Shown here in pieces: positions 17,761 to 33,461 of a stretch of DNA of 64,000 bases. The position numbers and the translations under genes are program-made. The DNA lies in contig JAQFVV010012498.1 in assembly GCA_028023455.1 (NCBI GenBank), forward strand, positions 3,562,797-3,626,796, written 5' to 3'. Source of the stretch: Epiperipatus broadwayi (lineage: Eukaryota > Onychophora > Udeonychophora > Euonychophora > Peripatidae). Under the pieces are notes generated by a model. The model saw only the letters and a program-made list of their open reading frames with translations, was not told the DNA's origin and did not search any database. Each line of letters begins with the position of its first letter. The stretch's first letter is position 1.

Positions 17761-18600
17761 ATAGAGATAAGGAAGAGGGAAAGTTTAAACAACTTATGAT
17801 ATTTAAATGTAGCACACTTAGCCTAATGCTTTTTATATATATAATGTAAAGTTATATGTTTTAAATACATTTTGATAGTATTTAATGAAAAACTAAATTA
17901 ATTTTAAGACCGTCACAAGAGTTTATGTTAAATATTATATTATTAAAAAAATCTGTCATTTTTTCCTAGAGTATATTTGCTGCTAAAATACACACACATT
18001 ATATATATATATTGCTTTAACATGTGTTCGTTAACTATTAAATTGCTTTCAGTAGCTTTCTTTGTTTGATAAGGTTTCGTTTTTTTTTTTTCCATTACAT
18101 ATTTATAAGAAACTTCTATTTATAACTGCAAAAATGCTTTGAGGAAAATTATTGCAATGGAAATTACCATTTTTACTAAAGTTCATTACTTTTATCTTTC
18201 ATCTGCTAAATTCCATAAAATTAAATACTCTTGACAAATTTTTTTTTTTTTTTTGTTTTAACTTAACTTGACAAATAATCAAAATAATATATAAATGAAA
18301 AAAAAAATAGAAAAAACATAAAATAGTATGCAAAATTTTTTAAAAATAATGATTACATTTTTTTTTATTATAGTCTTGAATAATGAATGTTTGTTAATAG
18401 AATAGACAATTATTCTTTCTAAATTATTTGAGTGCCTATTTCGAAATATAACTCGAGAAATTATAGACTTAGTAATTTTAACAAACAGTAAAATAAAACT
18501 AATATAATCTTAACTTTCTTAAGTGCAGATGACTTTGTAACCAATCAGACAGAAATCTATACAACGTTGTTTAACATGACTAATCAGTTTACAAAAAATA
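17758..18600. other. A+T-rich DNA without recognised features
   Basis: Poly(A) and poly(T) runs, no supported feature. Confidence 0.5.
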
Positions 18601-18870
18601 GTGAGGGATTCGAACTCAGACTTTCACACGACCCACAACTTTCAATGCCATTTTATATTGCTGACCCACCTGATCACAAAAATAAATAATCAGCAATATA
18701 CGTATTTCGTGCTAAACCAGCACTCATCAAATGGTCCAGATTACCATTCCCATGTATATTGGTGATTATTTATCTTTTCAACATGTGTGTGATCAGCTGG
18801 GTCTGCAATATAAGATGGCACTGAAAGTTGTGTGTCGTGTGAAAGTCCGAGAACGAATCCCGCATATATT
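18601..18870. repeat. Foldback repeat, family A copies 1 and 2, with B-box-like ends
   Basis: Arms 18603-18700 and about 18765-18866 are inverted copies of one unit. The outer ends read as a Pol III B box: the left arm gives GAGTTCGAATCCCTC on the minus strand and the right arm gives GAGAACGAATCCCGC on the plus strand. An A-box-like TGGGTCAGCAATAT lies inward at tRNA-like distance. The unit core, GAGTGCTGGTTTAGCAC followed by ATATTG and CATGTGTGTGATCA, recurs at 38396-38660, 38881-39035, 47577-47960 and 62420-63160. This points to a tRNA-related, SINE-like repeat that often sits as inverted pairs. Confidence 0.75.
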
Positions 18871-20079
18871 ACATATATAAATACAGGTGTTAAGCCTGTA
18901 CAATGTATTAAAATAGTGAGATAAATGATTACATGAAATGAACAGAAATCATGTCCTCTTAACAATAATGTTTTGTAAAAAAATAATTTGACGATAGCCT
19001 AATAAAAGAGTTATATATATATTTATACATCTGACATTTAATATAAGCATTATAAGGAATATATATACGATATTGTGCTCTGCCTATATTTACTTAAAAA
19101 TATAAATAAAATATATGAATTAAATCATAACAAAGGTAAAGTTTTAATTAAGTAAAAACAAAAATACAGAAGATATTATTTAAAAATATTTATCAGAAAA
19201 TAGTGAATTTTATTTTATGAGAGATAATAATTAAACCTTAAATATTTTTTTTAATTTTAAATTAAAAACAAAACAACATAATTACTAGGTTGTTTTTTTT
19301 TTCTTTTGCATGCAATTTTTGAAAATACATCATTCTAAAAGCAACTTAGAATTTAAACTTGAAAGTAGACTTTTTTAAATAACTAAAGAGATCTAAAATA
19401 TTAGTCTGCCAAATAAATGATAATAAAGATTTATTGATACTTTTTTGTACCTTTGAATTTTTAATTAATATAAGCAAATAATAATTTCAATATATATATA
19501 TATATGATTTTATGCATTACTAAAAAAAATTATTTGCTTTTTACTGTTAAAATAAAAACTTTTTTTCTTTTTAAAATTACATATACAGCTTTTGTCTTAC
19601 CGAATGAAAGTAAATGCATGTTTTGAAGTGTAATTTATTTCACCTAAACAAACTTTGTTGAATATTCATCAGCACCAGAACTTTCTTTTTGAATCTTTAT
19701 ATTTAAATATAGTCTTTCTTTTTAGTTGACCTCAATTATTTCTTAGAAAAGATGTGGTTGCATCTTTTGAAACTATCCTGTCTAATGGCAGACAATATCC
19801 TTATTTCGTGTGTTCATGATAACTTCTTATTTTACATTTATGTTGGTATTATATTGAACAATCATCAGTTAAATGTTTTTAGAAAAGTCCAAATTTTATT
19901 TATATTTTTATCAAAATAATCCTACTATTAAATAATAACACAGATTATTGTGAAACACAAGATTTCAAATAGAATAAGAGTGCATGACGATGCAGCAATT
20001 ATCAGAATTAGATCAGTGACTTTTAAGATCATGAACATTTAATTTAGCTTGTAACCAATTAGACCATTCTGTCAAAGGC
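18871..20079. other. A+T-rich DNA, possibly 3' sequence of the minus-strand Penelope remnant
   Basis: Nothing certain. On the minus strand, about 19685-19640 reads SGADEYSTKFV in one frame. This might be the C-terminal end or tail of the Penelope-like remnant upstream on that strand. The link is weak. Confidence 0.3.
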
Positions 20080-22020
20080 AATAACCACTATAAATTCAAT
20101 TTACTTGTCTATGATAGATCTCTTGATTTCTCCATTTTATTTCTTTTAAGAGCAAAGTAAAAGTTTCCAATTATTAAAATTAAGTCATCAGATGAACTTA
20201 TGGAGTAAATTTGATATTATTAGATGAACAGCTTCTTTACATTTTTTTTTTTATTTTCTCTTTCTGCCCAATATTCTAATGTTTTTCCAGTCAAACATGT
20301 TTATAAATACATTCATAATATTCTATTTTAGATACATCTGTCTTTTCCTCACTGACCATTGTTTTATGTTTTTTTAATAATTTTTGAATAGGTGGTATTT
20401 CATACAAAAAGTTATTTTCAGCATATCAAGTTAGAATTTTCTTGATATATTCCTTACATATCCAGTATGGTTTAGAAAAAGTGTTCTGATATTGTATTAA
20501 TTATAGAATTTTTTTAACTTTTATGCCAAGACCTGTATATAAAAATATACTATGGTTATTATCATCAATTTTTAATGTTATTTTATTTTATTTTCTATTT
20601 TTTTTTATGATAATTGGTATATAATCATTCATTATACAAATTGGTCCATATTAGATTTTTTTTCCTTCAAGTTATTGGCTTTTGAACAAATTGTTTGCTA
20701 TTTGCCTTAATGATAATACAATTCGATATTTCTATTTCCATTATGATTGGTTATGCATGCTGAGTGACTTTTTATAAGTGTAAAGTTTCTGTAAGAAGTA
20801 CTTTTACATTTTTTTCATGAAATAGACTTATAAATATACCATATTGAATGCTCATTTTTGTTCTTGATTTAATTCTGTTGTGATTGATATTGAAAAAAAA
20901 CATGTTGATATGACCAAAATTCTTGTACTAATGATATATCATGTGAGTTTACAGTGAATGCCTTGTTAATATATTACATGCAAACTTTTGGTGGAAATAG
21001 AGTAATATTAATGGTTATGGTCTTAAGCATTTCTATATGAATAATGATTAATCCATGGTTGTAGTGGGGAAACCATAGTTATACATTGATTGTATTAAAA
21101 TTATACATTGTATTGAAAGTATATTGCTATCATAAAAAATGTTATTAGTTCCCTATATTATCAAAAGGAAAAAACATGTTCTGGTTTGTAGGATTTCATT
21201 ATTATTCAAACTTTTTCTTGCAATAGACACACTTTATTAATGAATAATTCTGTATATAATCTTCTAACATCACACCTTACTAAGATATCAATTCTTGCTT
21301 TATATATGTATATGAGAAAGTTCCATGAATATATTACCAAAAATTGTATTGCTTATATTAAAGAACTATGATTCTCAAAGAGAAATTTTGATAATTTTTG
21401 ATATTGTGAATTTTGTAAACTTGCAATAAATATTGTTGTAATATAATTATTTTGGATGTGAGAAAGACTACATAGATATGAAATTTATTAAAGTATATTG
21501 ACACTTATTTTTTTCAGATTTAATAAAATACCCACAAGTATTTTTGAATAATTCTTGTAGCTTTAACTTTTGTAAAAAATATGGAATTTCTTATTACTTT
21601 TTTGTATTACATGAGTTTTTTTATTATGTTATAAAAATCAGTGGTGACTGTGGAATAATGTAGCATCCCTTTACATTCAGGAAGGCTGATCATAGACTTA
21701 TCTAGTTTTAAAAAAATAAACTGCTATTCTCTCAATATGTATTTCTTTTATTTTTTTATTATAGAGTTGCTGCTTTTCTAAGTGTAATTTTTGAGTAACT
21801 TCCTCAGATTTTATAATTATATCTAAATATGAAATATTAGATGGTGTGATGCCAAAATTTAATTTCTTTTTAGAAACAATGTTCCAGCAATATGTTTGAT
21901 ATTTGGAACTTAATTTTCTAACTGATATAATAACTTTCTTAACTGATGCAGTGAGTGTAATTTGAATTTGGGTTTTGAAAAATATGGATAAGAAAAGCAA
22001 AGTAATAAAGAACAAAAATT
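20080..22020 (-). pseudogene. Decayed Penelope-like retroelement, minus strand
   Basis: The best part is the 5' region: minus-strand frame 22015-21698 contains KLNFGITPSNISYLDIIIKS. This fits the N-terminal signature of Penelope-like proteins (a GLNF-x-x-TP-x-x-I-x-Y-x-DII pattern). Further along, toward lower coordinates, the frames are shattered. A piece near 21320 reads NIFMELSH, like the ANIFMEYFE stretch of the reverse transcriptase. A piece near 20400-20100 could be a wrecked GIY-YIG nuclease region. The 5' part matches the plus-strand copy at 23240-25130 at DNA level, including AGAAAAGCA and AAAAGAAATA. Family assignment of the 5' part is fair; the extent is uncertain. Confidence 0.6.
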
Positions 22021-23239
<1,219 letters not shown>

Positions 23240-25130
23240 CAAAAATATTACATCAGTTAAGATACTGAGTCCCAAATAATTGATGCAGAAATTTGTGTTC
23301 TGAAGAAAAATTGAATCTTTGGTCAAACATATCATTAAGTATAATTGCATCAACTGAGGAAATATTCCAAAATTGTCTCTAGAAAAGCAATATAATTATG
23401 CAGAAGAACAAAAGAAATAGTTGAGAAATAGTAGCAACTATAAAAAATATTAAATATGTAAAGAAAGGACTTGTTGAACATTCCAAACTAAACAAATCAA
23501 TATTCATTTTTCCTGCTGACAAAACTAATAATGCAATTATAATAGATAGTACTGATTATGACAAAAAATATGAGAATCCCTCTCTGATTGCAAATACAAC
23601 AAAAACTGCTAAAAATTTTATATTAGTTATAGAAAAAAGATACAAGTATTATTCAGGAATAACAGATATTTAACTAACTCTAAATAAATTAATTAACAAA
23701 ATATTTTAGCAAAATTTTGCATATCTATGATCAAATTAAAATTCATAAATATTATGCCACATTAAGAATTACTATAAGTTTTAAAAATTTATTATGCTTA
23801 AATTTGTTAAAATTACTTCCCAAAATTTTCAATCCATTGACATTTAGAATAAAGTCTATTACCAAACATTGCAAAGATTTCATGTTATTAATCAATACAT
23901 GAAAATAAAATAAAACTTACATATTAATAAGTGTTGATACAAAAAGTTTATTCACAAATGTATCCAGTAGTAAGAATTGATTAATGCAAGTAAAGCATTA
24001 AATAAAAATGATTGTTTTGAAATCTAAACAATTTTTAATGATAATATAAAAAAAATTAAAATTCTGCGTAATGACATCATACTTTTAACACAACTAAGAC
24101 TTCTTCCACAAATGTCAAAACAAGACTGTGGGTTTACAACAAATATCTCTGATTAACAATACTCCATCACAATTCTAAATTTACTATATTAATGGTTTAT
24201 TTACTGTGTGGCTATGTGGAGAAAGATTATTACACACATTATAGACACATATCAATAATATATCTCCTTCAATAAAATTCCCAATAAAATTAGTTTTAAT
24301 TCCAAAAAAAGTGCTAAAAATATCTCATTGCAAATCAAAAGTACAGTTTATCAAACCCCACATGTACTGAAAAATCATTAACCTATGTATCCAATAATGC
24401 TGGAAATAAAAAAAAGTAAATTATACTATCACAATAGATTAAAACAACAAAAAATATTTGGATGCCAGACTTAGAAAAAGAAAAATCCAACATAGTATAT
24501 ACAATGTCAACTATCATTAAGATAATCTTAAATAGATGATAACAACAAAAAACATCAAAAGAAAAAAAAATCATGTTAAATATTAAAGTGAATTAATATT
24601 TATCAGATATGGCAAATTTGCAATCAGTATAATAGCAGAAGTTTCTAAATTCCATAATTAACTCTAAGGAGCCCTACTCTTTATAAAGTCAAATTTGAAA
24701 TGCTGAAATATAAGAATGGAATTTACAAAATACCAAGTAAGTGGGGTAGGACATATATTAGTAAAGTTAACACTTCATTGAAAAATGGACAAGAACAGAC
24801 AATTGAGTCTAAAGTAGAAAACATACATGTAACAATAAAAATATTTTCAATTGGGGAAACAATAATCTTAGTCAAAGAAAAAAAAAGAAGCATCTCACAT
24901 ATAAAAAACAACCTCATAATTTAATCTAGCATAATAATCTATAATGTTTGGAAACCACTCATTAACCACACAACTAAAATTAGAATTCTCACAGAAAAAT
25001 ACATAAAATGTATACTCAGTGCTGATTTGATAGAATAATCTAGTTGGTTAAAACACCATCTTAAATTCAATACTGAAAAAATTAATACTCAGAGCTTAAA
25101 TTCTCATACTAGTATTGTCACTGGTCAAAT
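23240..25130 (+). pseudogene. Decayed Penelope-like retroelement with reverse transcriptase and GIY-YIG remnants
   Basis: Pieces occur in the order expected for a Penelope-like protein. An N-terminal block (23290-23420) is similar to the minus-strand copy. PADKTNNAIIIDSTDYDKK at 23512-23570 matches the LPADKG-x-x-VV-x-x-x-x-x-DY motif. KIHK near 23738 corresponds to PKIHKP. ILISVDTKSLFTNVSS at 23918-23962 is the catalytic-Asp palm motif (usually VSFDVVSLFTNVP). A C-terminal nuclease remnant lies at 24700-24990. Many stops and frameshifts divide the pieces, and the second catalytic Asp pair is not visible, so it is dead. Known elements of this group prime reverse transcription from a nick and carry GIY-YIG nucleases. 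Confidence 0.8.
24700..24924 (+). pseudogene. GIY-YIG nuclease remnant of the Penelope-like element
   Basis: An open frame of 74 codons. Residues 6-21 read NGIYKIPSKWGRTYIS, which lines up with the GIYKIPC-x-CG-x-x-YIGET signature of Penelope nucleases. Here YIG has become YIS and the cysteine is Ser. Downstream, FSIGETIILVKEKKRSISHIKNNLII fits the IL-x-x-E-x-x-x-x-x-RKI-x-E pattern only loosely. It is the last domain of the element starting near 23240 and follows the reverse transcriptase remnants. The loss of the motif glycine suggests it is inactive. Confidence 0.65.
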
Positions 25131-26273
25131 CAATAATTTTAAAAAAATGCCACTCAAAGAATTGTGCTACATATTAATCTATATAATTACTAGAAGAAAT
25201 GTTTGAACTTTTTTACAAATATTTAACCTTCAACTTCTATCTCCTGATGTTGCATATTGACATATAAATTTGCCAGCTGCTTTTTACCAACATATGTGTC
25301 TTGAGATTGTGCTTTGCAGAATTATTTGTAGACAATATTCTGCATAGTTTAATTTTCAGTATATTGTTTTTACCCAATATTTGATACTAGGACATAGTAT
25401 TTATATAGTATATTATTGTACACAATATCTGATATAGGCGGTATTGTGTAACAAATTTAAACTTCAACTGAATTTTGTATGATAAATATTACTTTTATTT
25501 GTAAAATATTTAGATTTATTTTGAATATAAGATTTTGCGAAAATAAGTCAATTTGTCTTGAATACATTAAAAAGTTGTGCTAAAATTGTGTAGCCAATGA
25601 TTAACAATAGCAGTATCTTTTTAAAATAATAATATATCTATAGTTTATTTTTTTGTGTGTACATAGAAGTTTTAATTAATTTTTATTGAAAAATATACAT
25701 GATCTTATAAATGGCTATATTATTGAATCTTGCCTAATTAATTTCTCCCAACACTATGTTATACTGGTGTGTGATTGAGGTTTAACAATTATACTATGTA
25801 ATGGAAATATTTCTGCAAAAAGTAAATGCAAGATGTTAACACCATAAACCATTAGACAATCACTACGTATAAAAATATAAGGTAAACATTTTATAAATCC
25901 AACACCAAAACTACCACTAAATTAAATTATTAATCATAATAGTATAGAAATAACCACTTTTAGAATTATCATAATCAATAACAAAAAACTGATAAAAATA
26001 AGTCATTTCTTTCAGCAATCTAAATAATTACTGGTGCGTAATATTTGCAAACAATCCCTCTTCCACCATATTAATTGGCAGTATCATTAGAAATTACAAT
26101 GTGTCTAATGGGAACCCATAATTATCATATCCATTACTTACCAAGTAGGCTGTAAAATTATAATATAGTTAATACAATTAAATCTGCTAGTACATCCCCA
26201 TCTAGATTATTTTTAAGACTAGAATATTTAGTTAATCTTCAGTGAAAGGAGGCTACATATATAAACATCTAAA

Positions 26274-26276
<3 letters not shown>
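25131..26276. other. A+T-rich DNA downstream of the Penelope remnant
   Basis: At 25030-25110 there is a weak tRNA-like stretch (TCTAGTTGGTTAAAACACC followed by GAGCTTAAATTCTC). It is too degraded to call. The rest shows nothing. Confidence 0.4.

Positions 26277-26335
<59 letters not shown>
26277..26335. repeat. (TA)n microsatellite
   Basis: About 29 TA units just before the unrecognised open frames. Confidence 0.97.
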
Positions 26336-26339
<4 letters not shown>

Positions 26340-26344
26340 TAAGG

Positions 26345-26575
26345 ATGCAAATTTCATTTGTACTTAGCTGTATCGTAAATGCACAACCCGACTTTATAGG
26401 TGATATTCAACAGAAAAGCATTGTAAATGTAGTCAGTTGCTTAGCAGAACAAAGAAACTTATTCATGATATACCATTTGAAATTTCTTACAATCTTATGG
26501 AAAGTCAACATTAAGATAAAGTTAGGCCAATTAATATGTGATCTTCCTCATCATATTTTATGTATTCCATTCTAA
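26345..26575 (+). CDS. Unrecognised 76-codon open frame, possible first part of a broken gene
   Basis: It opens 10 bp after a (TA)n tract and ends 16 bp inside the next frame, which is in another phase. The protein (MQISFVLSC...LICDLPHHILCIPF) has an N-terminal hydrophobic stretch but no motif I recognise. It may be the upstream part of the same ancestral coding region as 26560-27144, with a frameshift near 26560. Confidence 0.25.
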   Translation: MQISFVLSCIVNAQPDFIGDIQQKSIVNVVSCLAEQRNLFMIYHLKFLTILWKVNIKIKLGQLICDLPHHILCIPF

Positions 26576-27144
26576 TCATTATTAATACTAAAAATTGCTC
26601 ACTTCTATACTTCAGATGTTCAATACTGAATGTAGAGTCAGTTATTAGAGTAAATGTGGCAAGATCAATAAACTGGATCACTTATGTAATAATGAAAAAA
26701 GACCAGGCCATGTTCAATGTTGTTTTTAGAAATACTTTGCCCATTTTAGAAATAAACACCCACATGTTCATACATCCAAATAATTTGGTGCAGTCCATTA
26801 ACAACATCTATTTGGATGTGAATGAAGTGCTGGGTAGACAAGCCAACAACAGTAAATGTATGAAGCCAAATATTTTCAATGAATCTATAACTTTCAAAGT
26901 TGAATACCATGTGTCACTTATAAAAATACTGTCCCACAAAATCATGAACTGGTTTGAAATTACAACACATGATCATGTCCTCATCTCCCAATATTATTGC
27001 AGCATATACAAAAACTTTTTCACTATGAAAACTACATGTATTGCAATAGACCAAATCACCATTTCAGCTTCTAAGAAAGATAAAAAAAAAAAATCCAGCA
27101 TGTCAAACATGTTAAATGAACAATATAGCCATTGCTATGATTAA
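26560..27144 (+). CDS. Unrecognised 194-codon open frame
   Basis: This is the longest frame in the window not tied to a known element or simple repeat. It has an even composition: INWITYVIMKKDQAMFNVVF near residues 38-57, NNIYLDVNEVLGRQANNSK mid-protein and a Lys-rich stretch near the C-terminus. In DNA this A+T-rich a random frame would meet a stop every 10-15 codons, so 194 codons argue for a coding past. Just downstream, another frame reads AIAMINVYGPNSYRR, faintly like the VNVYAPN motif of LINE endonucleases. A degraded LINE is one possibility; a fragment of a DNA transposon or host gene is another. I cannot name a function. Confidence 0.35.
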   Translation: MYSILIIINTKNCSLLYFRCSILNVESVIRVNVARSINWITYVIMKKDQAMFNVVFRNTLPILEINTHMFIHPNNLVQSINNIYLDVNEVLGRQANNSKCMKPNIFNESITFKVEYHVSLIKILSHKIMNWFEITTHDHVLISQYYCSIYKNFFTMKTTCIAIDQITISASKKDKKKKSSMSNMLNEQYSHCYD

Positions 27145-27611
27145 TGTGTATGGTCCAAATTCATATAGAAGAATTGTGTAATTAATTAAATTTTAAAAAA
27201 ATGACCATGATGATATAATCATACTAATAGAATAAAAATATCATCAACTCAAACAGATAACATTAATGCTCTAAAGAGGTAATTGATTCTTATGTAAATA
27301 TACAAAATATCTGTCATTATACTGAGGATTTATTTTATCCACAAACATTTTTGCAAATTTGCATAAATGCAAATCATGTTTATTTGTAGATTTTACACTT
27401 TTAATGGAACGGCCTGTATTGGTCATTTCTAAAATTAATGTTACAGCTTGGACAGAAGATCTTTGGTGATTAAAATCAGTACTTACTTGGTTTGCTTTAC
27501 TTACAATTATTTAATTACAGAACTGATATAAAACTTTTACATCTGAACTACAAATAAAAATTTAAAATTTGTACTGAAGCACTTTTAACCTACAGCCGAT
27601 TACTTTTAGCT
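27145..27611. other. A+T-rich DNA, possible continuation of a degraded element
   Basis: Scattered short readable pieces on the plus strand (for example NDHDDIIIL near 27205), too broken to assign. Confidence 0.3.
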
Positions 27612-27727
27612 CTATACTGAAATGTAATTTACTCTATGCTGGAACAAAATTTACTCACGACTGAAACAAACTTATTCTTATCTATAACAAAAGTTACTCT
27701 GTAACAAAATTTACTCTGCACTGAATC
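27612..27727. repeat. Short-unit minisatellite, about 17-28 bp
   Basis: About five units of the form AACAAAATTTACTCTGCACTG, with length variation between units. The 67-codon minus frame across it has no recognised homology. Confidence 0.7.
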
Positions 27728-28599
27728 AAAGAAGACCGCCGTCCCCCTTTTTTTAGAGTTTTGAATCTTTTTTATTTTTAGTAAATTTTCAGTATAAATG
27801 ACTGTTGATTTATACAATCTGACGTTTCTCAATCTTATTTAATCACTAGCATCCACTTAGCTTTAAATAGATTTGCATTACCTTTAACCAATACTTAAAA
27901 GAAAGTGTTAATCAAACCCAAAATAGCTATATTCTGTTTTATTTTAACCAATTTATTATTTTTGCTGTTCACTAACTTATTATTTAAATCTTTTAAAATT
28001 TGATCAATGTCTTAAGCTAAATATATATTTATAAAACTTATAAATCCATAACTCCTTTTATTTTAAATCATAATTAATTATTTTATTTAAAATGTCTTCT
28101 AAAATTATGGCTATTTCCCTTGAATTGAAATAAAATATACTTTGTGTATTTATAATAGTGAAATAAACACACACACATGTTCACTTATATAACAGTATAT
28201 GATGTCAGGCATATATACAACTAAAATGATATTTATAAACTAAAAAATGGATATTAATACAGTTAAAATATTAAATTTATTAAGCCACTCTTTCTTATAA
28301 ATCATTCTCATATCTCTATATTTCAATCTTATCAACCATTACCGAACAACAATCTACTAATATGATTTAAAACTATCTACATTACTAGAGAAACATTAGT
28401 GATGTGTGTGGCGATATGAGACAACTGACTCAATATGAGATACCGCTTTTTGATATAAAAATAACTGCTGAATTATTAAAAAGTAAGTTTTAGAATATAT
28501 TGATTTTTAGATATTATATAAGAGAGAAATGATTTAGACGAATAGAGAGAATCAACGCATGAAATCTTTACCTGCTTTGAATCATTGAAAATATACTTT
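27728..28599. other. A+T-rich DNA without recognised features
   Basis: No reverse transcriptase motif was found here on the minus strand, although it lies downstream of the protease remnant in that direction. Confidence 0.45.
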
Positions 28600-29480
28600 G
28601 GTACTGAAACATCTATAGATATAATTGATCTTTATGACAAAAATTTAGAGTGCTAGAATTTTCTAATTTAGCATTTATATTTAAATCAATTGAAGTTCCA
28701 TGTACATACATAAACTAATTACCTTGACTGCAAACTATTTTATTCTGATAAAGAAAACTTGTATTTTTATAATCAACATTACATACATTTATATTAATAA
28801 AATCACAGCTAATTATTGCTTCATGAATTAGGTCAGACATTATTAAATAGACATGGACAAATTCAGATTTTTTTTTATTTTTTATTGAGCCAGACATGCT
28901 TATTAGAAATCTTCATCCTCTTTCCATTCACCAATGTAACCTGAGTGGGTAATGAGCAACAATGATACAGACTCATTTATATTTATTATTTTATCAAAAG
29001 TGATTGAATATAATATTGATGCCTGACTTACTGAGTCTAATAATGCATCAATACTAACACTTTAATTGATACTTTGATGTTGGTACAATTGTATAAATTG
29101 GAGGCTCTGCTATATATTTTGGTTCTAAATACTCTGTGTAAAAATCAGTCATGCCTAATAACCACATTTCATTGTTCTTCCCCAAATCTTACCTTTTTGG
29201 AAATAATTTGAATTTCATTAGTAGATGCTTTATACATATCATCATGCGATTGTTTATTCTTGGTCTGGGATAATCATTGCTATGTTTATAATAAGAGTCT
29301 GGTATTCTACAACTATGATCCCTACTCTTATGGATTGTGTTAACAATAGGACTCTTTAAAGGCATATAATTAATATTGTCAACAGGAAAAATATTTAAAT
29401 CTCTTATATCCTAATGTCTAGGTTCAAAGCTACTCTCAGGTGCTTATAGAGCATCTAGGATTTTAGCTACAATTTTTATG
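28600..29480 (-). pseudogene. Retropepsin-like remnant of an LTR retrotransposon
   Basis: Read on the minus strand. At about 29070-29000 one frame gives SIDALLDSVSQASIL, matching the aspartic protease active site ALLDSGSQASII except that Gly is Val. After a frameshift, frame 28897-28715 gives EFVHVYLIMSDLIHEAIISC and then DFININVCNVDY. This fits the C-terminal signature in which a conserved His-x-x-Ile-x-Gly-x-Asp-Phe-Leu leads to an Asp-Phe/Tyr. Upstream sequence (29480-29100) is readable in patches and may be the end of gag. No zinc knuckle, reverse transcriptase or LTR was identified, so the clade is open. Confidence 0.55.
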
Positions 29481-32071
<2,591 letters not shown>

Positions 32072-33461
32072 TATAAATAAGCATTTATTTTTATATAGCG
32101 CTATGTTTACAATTGTATTACATTCAAATATCAGCCTTTCAAGATAATTGTGCATGTGCTTTGCGAGTGTTTATAATAAATGAATACTTTCCTTTCCAAT
32201 ACAAGATATAGTATTTATGCAGGAATAAAATGAATCCACCTATTCCTACAACTCAAATGCTTATATATGACCAAATCTGAAGTACTGGCAAGGAAAGTGT
32301 GAGGCCAGACCACTCACTTTAAATCACTATCTATGATGTCTGAATGAATGATGTCGGTGAAATTGTCTAGAATTCACTAAACGTCATTCTAACTGAAACT
32401 TAATCATATGTAAATAAGCATTTATTTTTATATAGCGCTGTGTTTACAATTGTATTACATTCAAATATCAGCCTTTCAAGCATAAATGCTTATTTACATA
32501 TGATTAAGTTTTAGTTAGAGTGACATTTAGTAAATTCTAGACAATTTCACCGACATCATTCATTCAGACATTATAGATAGTGATATAAAGTGAGTGGTCT
32601 GTCCTCACGTTTTCCTTGCCAGTACTTCAGATTTGCTCATATATAAGCAGTTGAGTTGTAGGAATAGATGGATTCATTTTATTCCTGCATAAATACTATA
32701 TCTTATATTGGAAAGGAAAGTATTCATTTATTATTAACACTCCCAAAGCGCATGCACAATTAGCTTGAAAGGCTGATATTTGAATGTAATACAATTGTAA
32801 ACACAGCACTATATAAAAATAAATGCTTATTTACATATGATTAAGTTTTAATTAGAGTGAGATTTAGTAAATTCTAGACAATTTCACCGACATCATTCAT
32901 TCAGACATCATAGATAGTGATATAAAGTGAGTGGTCTGTCCTCACGTTTTCCTTGCCAGTACTTCAGATTTGCTCATATATAAGCAGTTGAGTTGTAGGA
33001 ATAGATGGATTCATTTTATTCCTGCATAAATACTATATCTTATATTGGAAAGGAAAGTATTCATTTATTATTAACACTCCCAAAGCGCATGCACAATTAG
33101 CTTGAAAGGCTGATATTTGAATGTAATACAATTGTAAACACAGCACTATATAAAAATAAATGCTTATTTACATATGATTAAGTTTTAATTAGAGTGAGAT
33201 TTAGTAAATTCTAGACAATTTCACCGACATCATTCATTCAGACATCATAGATAGTGATTTAAAGTGAGTGGTCTGGCCTCACACTTTTCTTGCTCGTACT
33301 TCAGATTTGCTCATATATAAGCATTTGAGTTGTAGGAATAGGTGGATTCATTTTCTTCCTGCATAAATACTATATCTTGTATTGGAAAGTATTCATTTAT
33401 TATTAACACTCGTAAAGCGCGTGCACAATTAGCTTTAAAGGCTGATATTTGAATGTAATAT
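32072..33461. repeat. Inverted and tandem array of a 337-bp unit (family C)
   Basis: One full unit plus 70 bp of a second lie in one orientation (about 32072-32480). Three units in the opposite orientation start at 32484, 32821 and 33158, exactly 337 bp apart. The last ends near 33461. The second and third units are almost identical except that the third drifts in its last third. The inversion junction is at 32480/32481. Marker sequences are AAATGCTTATTTACATATG, TTTCACCGACATCATTCATT and AAAGCGCATGCACAATTAGC. No open frame is present. A diverged relative is at 52651-52892. Confidence 0.92.

Noticed and set aside
19640-19690. CTGATGA on the minus strand as a possible hammerhead core
   Set aside because: The bases between CTGATGA and the following GAAA do not form a continuous stem II, so the match is probably chance.
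25030-25110. Possible tRNA-like stretch after the Penelope remnant
   Set aside because: B box is too degraded and no related copy was found.
27128-27240. INVYGPNS as a LINE endonuclease motif
   Set aside because: Only one short motif fits and the following sequence lacks a clear GDFN block, so it is too weak to annotate.
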